Of a DNA stretch of 64,000 nt, positions 12,301 through 22,707 are shown piece after piece. This DNA comes from Aphrocallistes beatrix. Taxonomy: Eukaryota; Porifera; Hexactinellida; Sceptrulophora; Aphrocallistidae. A model generated the notes under the pieces. That model saw only the letters and a list, made by a program, of their open reading frames with translations. It did no database searches and was not told where the DNA came from. The DNA lies in contig OY725505.1 in the NCBI GenBank assembly GCA_963281255.1, positions 2,976,001 to 3,040,000 on the forward strand, in the 5' to 3' direction. The stretch's first letter is position 1. Each line of letters begins with the position of its first letter. Made by a program: the position numbers and the translations under genes.

Positions 12301-12512
12301 AACCTACATTCAAAAACCATTTAGAATTCACGCAACGAAACACCACAATAAGTTTCATAACAAAATATGCTGTAGACACCGAAAAAAATTTTTTTAATCT
12401 ATTGTGAACCTACATTCAAAAACCATTTAGAATTCACGCAACGAAACACCACAATAAGTTTCATAACAAAATATGCTGTAGACACCGAAAAAAAATGCTT
12501 TTATCTATTGTT
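12301..12512. repeat. Tandem duplication, two units of 106 bp
   Basis: The block starting AACCTACATTCAAAAACCAT and running to GTAGACACCGAAAAAAA occurs twice, at 12301 and 12407, nearly identical. The recent origin is evident from the near absence of mismatches. Confidence 0.9.
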
Positions 12513-13024
12513 GTAGAATACAAACAAACAAACAAACAAATACGTAGCATTCAAGATTTAATTAAATTTGATACTTGAAATATAAATGTTTCAGTATGCA
12601 AAGGAATTCAGCCTTCTAAGTTACAAGTGCTAAAAATAAAACAATGAAACTTGATCAATTTAGATAATTCAAATGATCCAAAGCATGCTAATATGCACTA
12701 CCGTAACAACGAACCAGTACACTTGTTCACTCAGAATGAAATTAGGCATATCTAGGTTTGAAACGATGGCGAATTTAATGGTAATAATGAAATACAATTC
12801 TGAGGTGTTGAAAATTTAACCCTATTTCCAGTAAAAATCCCACTGTGAATTCTATTAGGAGATTGCTGGCACATTTTCACACTTCTTCCTCCAATCATGA
12901 TCGTTTAATAATAACCACTGGAACGACTTTTCATCGGTTTCGCACCGAATGATTTCTGAAATTGTACCTTTCTCTACCATTATACATATAAATATCCTCC
13001 AATTCATTTCGCTAACTTTGTACC

Positions 13025-13370
13025 TAACTATAGTGATAGTGAATTTTAAATCAAAATTATAAATTTTTGACAATTTTTGATATCAAAGATTGCTTCTAAC
13101 GGAATTCATTTTATTTTATGTTATCTATTGTATGAGATTTACAATAGTTTTAATTAATTAATACCCTAAGATGACTTGGGGTCAAGGTATAAATAGAAAA
13201 AAACCCACAATTCAACTTTCACTTTCAATTCAACATTCCTAGCCAAAGTATGGATAATTATTAATTAATTAACATAAAATAAAATGAATTCCGTTAGAAG
13301 CAATCTTTGATATATCAAAAATTTGTCATAAATTTCTAATTTTGATTTAAAATTCACTATCACTATTTAA
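13025..13370. repeat. Inverted duplication of the leader region of paralogue 2
   Basis: The upstream block 13025-13135 (GTGATAGTGAATTTTAAATC to TTCATTTTATTTTATGTTAT) reappears inverted at about 13262-13370. About 125 bp separates the arms, and that spacer holds a fragment of the dispersed TATA repeat (GGTATAAATAG). Paralogues 1 and 3 have only one arm. The transcript leader, if it starts at the upstream TATA block, would form a long hairpin. Confidence 0.85.
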
Positions 13371-13397
13371 TTTTAGAAATTACTTATATATAAATTG

Positions 13398-14180
13398 ATG
13401 TCTAAAGGAATAAAAGACTCAGATTTAGAAAATGGACCAATTGTCGCTAACACCTTCTCTACGGACACATTGACACATTTCGAACCACGTGCCCACACAT
13501 CTCACCGGACTCATTTAATAGTTCCATTCTCACACTTCCTTTTAATCACAGCTGTTATAGAGCCATTTATCATACTGAAACCACCTTTCCACAACTACGA
13601 GGAGTACGCGAATGACATTTTATTCAAGTGGCATGTGGCTCTAGCAATGGTGACAGTGGGTTTGTGTACGGAGTCGCTATGGGTGTTGAATTCACAGGTA
13701 TCCATATGCACAAATGTGTCTATATTCAAAGTACACCTTTTACTTCTAGCTCCAATCCTCGTGATTTTGTCTGCCTGTTGGATTGTCATTTCTGTGAATC
13801 GCATTTTAACCGGACGGAAGTTGTATGCATCTTGGCATGGTTTCTTAGGGTTAATCTTGAGTATTTATTTCCTGTTACACATCTTGGTGGGACTTTGCCT
13901 TTGTTTCGAACGTTTACGTTCAAAATTAGTCTTGGAAGTCTACAATCTATCTTTAATCCTGATTCTAACCGGAATAGCTTCCACTCTGTATTTCTCACTG
14001 TTCTCTTACTGGTTCGACATGAATTTTACTAGCAAAGGTTGGTACTTCCACTTCTTCGTAATATTAATCTGGTACAGCTATACTATCCATCCCCTGATCA
14101 TCCCCGAGAATAACGCTTTGATAACGTTTATTTGTAAATCTATGAAAGCTATTTATCTTTACCTAATGAAAGTCAAATAA
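13398..14180 (+). CDS. Cytochrome b561 domain protein, CYB561D2-like, paralogue 2
   Basis: 260 residues, intronless, ATG at 13398. It is almost identical to paralogue 1 outside two short stretches: residues 64-72 (HNYEEYAN) and 122-145, where about nine of 25 residues differ. H79, H113, H147 and the non-canonical N183 are all conserved, so the loss of the fourth histidine predates the duplication. The frame is intact, which argues for a working gene rather than a decayed copy. The stop overlaps an AATAAA that may serve as a polyadenylation signal. Its 5' region holds an inverted duplication (13025-13370) absent from the other copies. Confidence 0.85.
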   Translation: MSKGIKDSDLENGPIVANTFSTDTLTHFEPRAHTSHRTHLIVPFSHFLLITAVIEPFIILKPPFHNYEEYANDILFKWHVALAMVTVGLCTESLWVLNSQVSICTNVSIFKVHLLLLAPILVILSACWIVISVNRILTGRKLYASWHGFLGLILSIYFLLHILVGLCLCFERLRSKLVLEVYNLSLILILTGIASTLYFSLFSYWFDMNFTSKGWYFHFFVILIWYSYTIHPLIIPENNALITFICKSMKAIYLYLMKVK

Positions 14181-14685
14181 AATGTTTATATAACAGAGCT
14201 CATATATCCTGTTATGATTCCTGTATAAACTAATATATTTACATTCCATATTTTAGAAATATTTTTAGTATGTATTCCGTGATGTATACATTTTCGCATC
14301 ATTTATCAGAAATATTTTGAGATAACAGCTATACTCAAACGTTTTTCTGTTTATTTCGATCAAAATATCTTTTTTTGTTGCGATAAATCGCACCTAACAT
14401 GCGATTTAACTTAAAGCCTCCCTACACACACTTTTAAATCGTGTCTACCCTCTCCTCTGTCCTCAATTGTAATAACGCACATCTCAAATATCCAGCTTTT
14501 GCATTTAAACCTCCATGAGTAGAAAATACTCAATAGGCCCATTTATTGTCAAATTAAGAAAGTTGAAGGGTTTATTCCACTGTGGTTAGTGTGGTAGACA
14601 ACATTTCAATTTTAAATGTTCAAACTATTCGCCTTAAAGGGTTGTTAAAAATGGAAAATGTTAATGAACTTGATAACGTTTACAA

Positions 14686-16245
14686 GCTCTCTTCGCTTGC
14701 TTGCGCTCCGCGGCTTGCAGACACTGCGTCCGCAGAGTAACCCTGCGGGTGCCTGGGAATATCTAAGAACGGTCGATTGCGTTTCTAATTCCTTACTAAA
14801 AAAATGTCATGTATCTACGGTTAATCATGAATTCAGAACTGGAGGAGAAAATTAGGTTTATGATAAAATGAATTTGCTTAGTATTAAGCTAACTAATCCT
14901 GAATGTAATGTCAATTTGGAACTACAAAGTTCACATTATAAAGATTATTATATTTGAACGACTCAAACAACTCTTAGTCGAGTAACGTTACCAACAATCG
15001 AGGTATGTGTTATGTACTATAATCAGTCAATTTGACCATTAAATAACTTTTATGATCAAATAATAGACACAAAATAGCTGAATTCAATCATCTTATATAT
15101 TAATACGCAATGATTTTTTGTTTGTTTGTACAGAATTGATTGAGGAACTGGGAGGTGCTATAAATGTGAAATTTGGCACACAGGTAAATAATAATGAGTA
15201 TACGATTTAGTTCGAAGATCTAAGCGAAATCTTCATAGGTGACAAATTGTGCTGACCAATGAAATTCGTTTCTTTTATAATACAAATACATTTTTTACAA
15301 CGCATACAATCGAAGGGACTATTTGTGATTGAAATTCATTGGTTCAAGCGAGAACCAATCAATTATCAGGTTTTTATAATGCGATTTACACGATTCTATT
15401 TCATATAATGATTGAATTCAGCTATTTTGTGTCTATTATTTGATCATTTAAAGTTATATAATGGTCAAATTGACTGATTATAGTACATAACACATACCTC
15501 GATTGTTGCTAATGTTACTCGACTGAAGTTGTTTGAGTCGTTCAAATATATTAATCTTTATAATGTGAACTTTGTAGTTTCAAGTTGACATTGCATTCAG
15601 GATTAGTTAGCTTAATATTAAGCAAATCCCTCTCATCATAAACTTAATTTTCTTCTCCAGTTCTGAATTCATTATTAACCGTAGATGCATGACATTTTTT
15701 AAGTAAGGAATTAGAAAAGCAATCGACCCTTTCTAGGTATTCGCAGGCACCCGCAGGGCTACTCTGCGGACACGCAGTGTCTGCAAGCGAAGCGCGCTTG
15801 TTTATATGAAATAGAATCGTGTAAATCGCATTATAAAAACCTGGTAATTGATTGGTTCTCGCTTGAACCAATGAATTTCAATCACAAATAGTCCCTTCGA
15901 TTGTATGCGTTGTAAATGTTTTCACTACTGTTTAGATCCCAATGTATTTGTATTATGAAAGAAACGAATTTCATTGCTCAGCACAATTTGTCACCTATCT
16001 CGGCGAGGTGTGAAGATTTCGCTTAGATCTTCGAACTTAATCGTAGACTCATTATTATTTACCTGTGTGCCAAATTTCACATTTCTAGCACCTCCCAGTT
16101 CCTCAATAAACTCTGTACAAACAAACAAAAAATCATTTCGTTTTAATATGTAAGATTCATCATTTGACACCTGCCAATTTTCGTATCTCTACGACTTGCC
16201 AATTCTTCGATCAATTCGGACAAACAAACAACCCAAAATTCGTTT
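14686..16245. mobile_element. Nested pair of Helitron-like elements, downstream of paralogue 2
   Basis: Same architecture as the pair at 10075-11690. The outer minus-oriented copy has its tail at about 14690-14760 and its head at about 16130-16245. The inner plus-oriented copy runs 15091-15800, from TCTTATATATTAATACG to GAAGCGCGCTTG. Sharing of the nested state between units 1 and 2 means it was present before they separated. Unit 3 has an uninterrupted sequence at the corresponding place (AATAACGTTTATTGATATA near 20612). Confidence 0.62.
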
Positions 16246-16661
16246 AATATATAATAATATTGATATATCTCTAGACTAGAGCGTTATTTCTCCATTACCC
16301 ATTCAAGGTTAAAATTTTAGAATTTTACTTTGTTTAATCCTTTGATTCTAGACTTTAGACTCTAAAGTCTGTCTACCACTGCTCGACAAATCTAGTGGTT
16401 TGGTGGCTAAATAAGCCACCAAATTTCATCAATGTTTGTGTTTATATAAGCATTTAAAAGTTTAAAAGTTATTTTGTTGTATTGCATTTTGCCTGTTTGT
16501 CTAATTGTAGAGGTGTTAATTACACAGTGGGCATTTTGGGGGAGTGAAATGGAAGTAGGAGAACTATGCAAGATAGAGATACATAATGTATTATCAACCC
16601 CAAGAAGAACGATTTTTGGAGAAAAAAAAAATCTTGATCATCTCATTATAAATGTTAGGAC

Positions 16662-17480
16662 TAGGGCTTTCAATCCCGGGATCCCCAGCACATTTTCATC
16701 CGGGATTGGTTAGTGTTCAGAAATTATGATCGATTTCTTATTGATGACTGATTTTTGCTCGTCATTGATATGAATCCTTTGAATCGTCATGTGTGAATAT
16801 GATATTTTCAATTTTTCATCCTCAGCCTACCTAGGTGATAGATTCTAGCCTAAGCGATAGTACTGTTGCATGAAAAAATGCCCCCCCCGTGAAAAAATGT
16901 CCCCACCATGGATATTCATGTAATATGGGGGGGGGCAAAATTTCATGGAGTTAGCGTGAAAAATTACCCCCCCATGAAAAAATGCCCCCACCATGGATAT
17001 TCTTGAGTTTAACACTAAATATTGCTGATACTATTTATATACGATACATTTATGAAAGTCATTGTTATTACTTCACACGACTAGTTTGTTGATTTGCAAT
17101 GCTTTAGTAAACGAATAGAAGCCAAATAGCATTCAAAATGTTTTGTATAAGCATTGGCATACTTTAGAATATCCATGGTGGGGGGCATTTTTTCACGGGT
17201 GGGCAATTTTTCACGCTAACTCCATGAAATTTTGCCCCCCCCATATCACATGAATATCCATGGTGGGGGCATTTTTTCATGCAACAGTACTCTCGACAAT
17301 CTTTGCTTCATTAGAAATAAAAATAGGCATAACAATGCAAACTGGTCTAACTTTTCATCAGCTATTCCCTTTTGATACATTTATTACATTTCTCATCATT
17401 CAATTAATCAAATATTAAAAAATAATGATTGAATTAAACATTAGTATATAATAAGGTCAATCCCGGGATTGAAAGCCCTA
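16662..17480. mobile_element. hAT-type element containing a large palindrome
   Basis: Terminal inverted repeats TAGGGCTTTCAATCCCGGGA and TCCCGGGATTGAAAGCCCTA. The flanks GTTAGGAC (16654-16661) and GTTATGAC (17481-17488) match at 7 of 8, the hAT signature length. Inside lies a second inverted repeat at 16859-17291, from AGTACTGTTGCATGAAAAAA to its complement. It is rich in GGGGGCA runs and looks like a separate foldback element nested in the first. No transposase reading frame is seen. Confidence 0.8.
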
Positions 17481-17677
17481 GTTATGACTAATAATGAAAT
17501 ACAATTCTGAGATATTGAAAATTTAACCCTATTTCCAGTAAAAAGGCCCACTGTGAATTCTATTAGGAGATTGCTGGCACATTTTCACACTTCTTCCTCC
17601 AATCATGATCGTTTAATAATAACCACTGGAACGACTTTTCATAAGTTTCGCACCGAATGATTTGTTACATTCCATTA

Positions 17678-18428
17678 CATAGGCGGATCCATGGGGGGGC
17701 CCAGGGGGCCTGGGCCCCCCTTCGAAGACTAGCCTAATGCACTCGTTCTCGTAGTAGTATATTCCTTGTTACATATTTGGGGCCCCCATTTTCTTTAGGC
17801 CAATCTAGAAAGGCGACCCTTTCCAGATTGGTCTGCGCATGGGGAATTTTGATGGAAAGCTAGTGAAAGTCTACCCCAATCTCTGTCCGACACGTATCTT
17901 GCTACTAACTGTCACCTCTATCCCAATGTATCGTGCATTTTACACCTTTTGTTAGTAGCACCAGTGACATCTGCTACTGTTGAGAGGGCCAATTCTGCCC
18001 TGGCATATGTAAAGACGGAACTCCTTAGCTCAATGGGTGAAGAACGATTAAATGATTTAATTCTTCTTTATGTCCACAAAGACATTAATCTCACGTATTC
18101 TGAGATTGTAGATCGGTTTGCCATCAAAAGACCACGCTTGATGAAGTTAAGAAATCTATTAGATAACGCAGGTGATGAGACTGAGTGCTAGCCATCAGCA
18201 GCTGCTAGTTTTCAGTCTCTAGTCTAGTGGTATGTAATACAGTGGCACAGTATTACATACTAAAAAATATTATGAATCTTAGTATAGTATATGCAAATGG
18301 TCATTCGATATTGGTTTTAATCTAATTATTCAAAAAAAAGTCGCTCGTTCCACATTCCAAGTCGCTCCAAGTCGCTCGTTCCACTCGCTTTGGGCCCCCC
18401 CTTTCGTGAAATCCTGGATCCGCCCCTG
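17678..18428 (+). mobile_element. Truncated hAT transposon with a residual C-terminal dimerisation domain
   Basis: Ends AGGCGGATCCATGGGGG and CTGGATCCGCCCCTG form hAT-type terminal repeats. Inside, 17949-18191 encodes about 80 residues ending in a stop. These include PVTSATVERANSALAYVK and ERLNDLILLYVHKDI, the pattern of the hAT C-terminal dimerisation region. The catalytic part is missing, so this is a deletion derivative. It is inserted in the duplicated 5' block of paralogue 3. Confidence 0.78.
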
Positions 18429-18431
18429 CAT

Positions 18432-18549
18432 TATACAGTACCCAGACAAAAGTATTTGAACACTTCTTCCTCCAATCATGACCGTTTAATAATAACCACT
18501 GGAACGACTTTTCATAAGTTTCGCACCGAATGATTTGTTACATTCCATT
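18432..18549 (+). repeat. Duplicated upstream block of paralogue 3
   Basis: The block CTTCCTCCAATCATGACCG to TTGTTACATTCCATTA repeats the sequence at about 17588-17677, with a short Tc1-like end (CAGTACCCAGACAAAAG) at its left. This shows that a segment including the end of the neighbouring MITE was duplicated, before or together with insertion of the hAT derivative. Confidence 0.75.
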
Positions 18550-18552
18550 ATA

Positions 18553-19030
18553 CAGTACCCAGACAAAAGTATTTGCACACTTCATTATCTCACGTTGATT
18601 TAATACTAAAATGGGTCTATTTATGAAGATTAAAACTCCGAAACGGTAAGTGATACAACTAATCGGGTTTCAGATTCGAAATCTTCGCATTCGAATTAGT
18701 TATTGTAGGATATTTCTAATAAATTGCTCAACCCAATGTTTTCAAATTATCAATCACTGCCATCTTGTGCCACATCTGTCCCTTTTTATCACTATACATT
18801 ATGGTGATGTACTACCTCTTGTGTCACAAGTTGATAATTTTACTCATTGGGTTGAGCAATTTATTTGAAATATCCTACAATAACTAATTCGAATGCGAAG
18901 ATTTCGAATCTGAAACCTGATTAGTTGTATCACTTACCGTTTCGGAGTTTTAATCTTCATAAATAGACCCATTTTAGTATTAAATCAACGTGAGATAATG
19001 AAGTGTGCAAATACTTTTGTCTGGGTATTA
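18553..19030. mobile_element. Tc1-like MITE with about 200-bp inverted repeats
   Basis: Starts CAGTACCCAGACAAAAGTAT, a Tc1-type end, and the second half is almost the reverse complement of the first, back to ATACTTTTGTCTGGGTA. TA dinucleotides flank both sides. The loop is short and has no transposase. It splits the conserved block CCATTATACATAAAAATA upstream of paralogue 3. Confidence 0.88.
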
Positions 19031-19210
19031 TACATAGAAATATCCTCCTATTCATTTCGCTAACTTTGTACCTAACTATAGTGATAGTGAATTTTAAATC
19101 AAAATTATAAATTTTTGGTATCAAATATTGCTTCTAACGGAATTCATTTTATTTTGTGTTATCTATTGTAAATCTCATTATTTAAATTTAGAAATGACTT
19201 ATATAAATTG

Positions 19211-19993
19211 ATGTCTAAAGGAATAGAAGACTCAGATTTAGAAAATGGACCAATTGTCGCTAACACCTTCTCTACGGACACATTGACACATGTCGAACCA
19301 CGTGCCCACACATCTCGCCGGACTCGTTTAATAGTTCCATTCTCACACTTCCTTTTAATCACAGCTGTTATAGAGCCATTTATCATACTGAAACCACCTT
19401 TCAATAACAACGAAGAGTACACGAATGACATTTTATTCAAGTGGCATGTGGCTCTAGCAATGGTGACAGTGGGTTTGTGTACGGAGTCGCTATGGGTGTT
19501 GAATTCACAGGTATCCATATGTACAGATGTGTCTAGATTCAAAGTACACCTTCTCCTTCTAGCGCCAATCTTCGCGATTCTGTCTGCCTGTTGGATTGTC
19601 ATTCATTTGAATCGCCTTTATACCGGACGAAAGTTTTATGCATCTTGGCATGGTTTCTTAGGGTTAATCTTGAGTATTTATTTCCTGTTACACATCTTGG
19701 TGGGACTTTGCCTTTGTTTCGAACGTTTACGTTCAAAATTAGTCTTAGAAGTCTACAATCTATCTTTGATCCTGATTCTAACCGGAATAGCTTCCACTCT
19801 GTATTTCTCACTGTTCTCTTACTGGTTCGACATGAATTTTACTAGCAAAGGTTGGTACTTCCACTTCTTCGTAATATTAATCTGGTACAGCTATACTATC
19901 CATCCCCTGATCATCCCCGAGAATAACGCTTTTATCACGTTTATTTGTAAATCTATGAAAACTATTTATCTTTACCTAATGAAAGCCAAATAA
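19211..19993 (+). CDS. Cytochrome b561 domain protein, CYB561D2-like, paralogue 3
   Basis: 260 residues, intronless, ATG at 19211. Same six-span layout as the other two copies, with H79, H113, H147 and N183 in the ligand positions. Differences cluster again at 122-145 (for example VIHLNRLYTGRKFYA against VISYNHFLTGRPYYT in paralogue 1); the last 110 residues are nearly identical in all three. A single substitution in the TATA-like block (TAGAAATA for TATAAATA near 19035), plus a 478-bp MITE just upstream, may have changed its expression. The reading frame is intact. Confidence 0.85.
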   Translation: MSKGIEDSDLENGPIVANTFSTDTLTHVEPRAHTSRRTRLIVPFSHFLLITAVIEPFIILKPPFNNNEEYTNDILFKWHVALAMVTVGLCTESLWVLNSQVSICTDVSRFKVHLLLLAPIFAILSACWIVIHLNRLYTGRKFYASWHGFLGLILSIYFLLHILVGLCLCFERLRSKLVLEVYNLSLILILTGIASTLYFSLFSYWFDMNFTSKGWYFHFFVILIWYSYTIHPLIIPENNAFITFICKSMKTIYLYLMKAK

Positions 19994-19999
19994 AATGTT

Positions 20000-20800
20000 T
20001 ATATAAACAGAGTTCTTATATATTTACATTCCATACTTATAAATATTTGTAGTATGTATTCCGTAATGTGTACATTTTGCATCATTTTATCTGAAATATA
20101 TTAATATAATAGCTATGCTAACTATTTCTTGTTTTTTTTCGATCAAATTATCTTTTTTTGTTGCGATAAATCGTGTCTACCCTCTCCTCTGTTCTCAATT
20201 GTAATAGCGCACATCTCAAATATCCAGCTTTTGCATTTAAACCTCCATGAGTAGGAAATACTCAATAGGCCCATTAATTGTCAAATTAAGAAAATTGAAG
20301 GGTTTATTCCACTGTGGCTAGTGTGGTGGACAACATTTCAATTTTAAATGTTCAAACTATTCGCCTTAAAAATGATCAACAATTCACGAAAGTTTAATGA
20401 AAATAATGCATTTAAATCTCTCAACCATACATCTCATTGTTCTAGCATAACCGCACAGTTTGAGTTGTTAAACTTTTGCCCCGAGATTATCTCCTAAACT
20501 ACAGATGTGGTGTTTCCACAAGTTTTTATCACCAAAAGTCCGTTTTCAAATTCTGGTTATATCCAGGAGGAACACTGGAATTGGGTTGTTAAAAATGCAA
20601 AATGTTAATGAATAACGTTTATTGATATATCAGAACTAGAACGTTATTTCTCCATTACCCGTTCAAGGTTGGGATTTTAGAATTTTACTTTGTTTAATCT
20701 TTTGATTCTAGACTTTAGACTCTAAAGTCTGTCTCCCACTGCTCGACAAATCTGGTTGTTTGGTGGCTAAATAAGCCACCAGATTTCATCAATATTTGTG
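20000..20800. other. Spacer downstream of paralogue 3, empty of Helitron insertion
   Basis: Duplicated spacer shared with 14190-14680 and 16245-16450, for example TTGAAGGGTTTATTCCACTG and ACTCTAAAGTCTGTC. It retains about 230 bp (20372-20600) missing from unit 2. It has no insertion at 20612. No gene seen. Confidence 0.7.
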
Positions 20801-20807
20801 TTTATTT

Positions 20808-21012
20808 CAGGGTTGCCGTGGGAATGGGAATCTGTGGGTTTTCCCATGGGTATTCCCATATGGGATGGGAATGGGAATCACTTTAAGCCTATGGGTATTC
20901 CCACCCGTGGGTTCTGTGGGTTTTCCTGTGAGATTCTGTGGGTATTCCCACAGAAATCCTGTGGGAATGGGATGGGAATGGGTATTGAAATTCCATTCCC
21001 ACGGCAACCCTG
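20808..21012. mobile_element. hAT-type MITE with perfect 8-bp target duplication
   Basis: Terminal repeats CAGGGTTGCCGTGGGAATGG and CCATTCCCACGGCAACCCTG, flanked by identical GTTTATTT at 20800-20807 and 21013-21020. The interior is repeats of GGGAATGGG and TGGGTATTCCC. The corresponding site near 11870 in unit 1 is uninterrupted, confirming the borders. Open frames across it are spurious. Confidence 0.93.
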
Positions 21013-21020
21013 GTTTATTT

Positions 21021-22707
21021 GTAAAAAGCATTTAAAAGTTGATGGTTCTTATCCACCAGAAATAACTAAAACGTGGTTAAGATAGCCACCACCAGATTTT
21101 AATATTGAGCGCTGCGTGTCTACCATCAATAACATCATAAATATAATTAAAATAATCAAATCCTAGGTCAAGATCGGAGTTTGACCGTCCTTGGTCCCAT
21201 CAGGTGATGTCCGTAATCAATTTAGTCAATTCCATCTCTGCAAACGGATCAAGCAATCCATTATATAATTCTTAATTTCCCATAACAATCCTTGTTTGTT
21301 TCAGATTGAGTAGAGCTGCTAGTGGAGACGGAATGGGTAATGAGGACTCAAGCATATGTCTGATCTAATGATTCTTGACTACAATTCTCTGAACCCGATT
21401 TCTGTAAAAAAAAGTTTTTTACTCTTTAAGAGCCACAATATTGACCAAAATTGGTACTTTTGATGTGGCAAAAGCCTTCAATTCCTCAGTGTTGCCATAT
21501 CATGAGCAGAGTTAATAGATTTGACCATCTTCATGAATTTTTGAATTGTGGCATGAACTTTTTCAGTTTCGTAAATAGTCATATGATAAATCCAATATCG
21601 TTTAATTTTAATACTTATCTGTTTCAAAATGTTTATCGTATTTACAAGGAACCTTTGCTAACTTGAGTATCTATGTAATTTAAACCCCGCCTATACCAGG
21701 AATGTGTTGCGTCATTTCCTGCCTAAGCCATTTTGGGCGGGGAAGCCATATAAATTTGGGGTCCAGACTATAAATAGAAAAAAACCAGGTAAAAGTGGCA
21801 ATATCAATCTGTTTTACGTTTGGCATGAAGATGTCAAGGACTGTACCTTTGGAATGAACATAGCAAAAAACTTTGATTGGGTAGTCTTGATTTATTTTCG
21901 GTCTTTCGGTCGGCAATAAATGCTATATCTGAATTGATCTACGTAATTAGTTCCTAAGCAATTGAGATCATACTTTGTACACGTGTGTTTCTGTGGAAAT
22001 TAATTTCACTTCCTTTTTTTTGCTGAGTAATAAATTAAAACCAGCACAAGCTAGCCTGTCACCAAAATTCGTCTAGAAATTTCCATTATTGCCTTTCTTA
22101 AAATGATTTATTAACTTAATCAGGACATGGTTGTGCTTAATAATATCTAAGCTCATCACTACACAGAATAAGAGATCGGAGAGAGAATAGCTGAGCTGTT
22201 GTTTAGTTGTCAGGATAATGCTATGCTTAGATTGTAGTACAGTGGTTTGTCTAGCGAGTAGGAGTTAGGTGGAAAACGGGTTTATTTTTCATATGCGTAT
22301 TAGATCTGTATGAATTGGGATGTGGAGGTATAGGTCTTTAGCAGGAGAATCTGCCCGAATAAGGAATGCAATCTTTCTTATGAAATAAATATCAGCTCCT
22401 ATTACACCGAAATTTATTTTTTGTACTTTATTGAAATTGTTTAATCGAATACAGTCGACTTCGCTTGGACAATGGTTAATCGGAAAACCTGTTTAATTAG
22501 GAGAAATCTCCAGGAACAGAATAGTACATATAAACTAACACTAAATTTCATCGTCTAATTGGGACCCCGATTAAGTGGGTGTATTGTAAGAACACTCAAG
22601 TTTATTTAGTTTAATGAAATCTTTGAGAAACAATATGCACAAATGTTAAAAGACTGAAATGATCAATATATCCAATGATTGTAAGTGAAGATAATACAGT
22701 TTGAAAT
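21021..22707. other. Intergenic stretch with scattered repeats
   Basis: AT-rich sequence without convincing coding potential. It holds a dispersed TATA/GC-box repeat at about 21668-21800 (TTTTGGGCGGGGAAGCC, then ACTATAAATAG) and a diverged pogo-like MITE at about 22449-22590 (TACAGTCGACTTCGCTTGGA to GTGGGTGTATTGTA). Nothing else recognised. Confidence 0.6.

Noticed and set aside
20796-21085. Glycine/phenylalanine-rich open frames
   Set aside because: They lie in a hAT-type MITE whose interior is a GGGAATGGG repeat.
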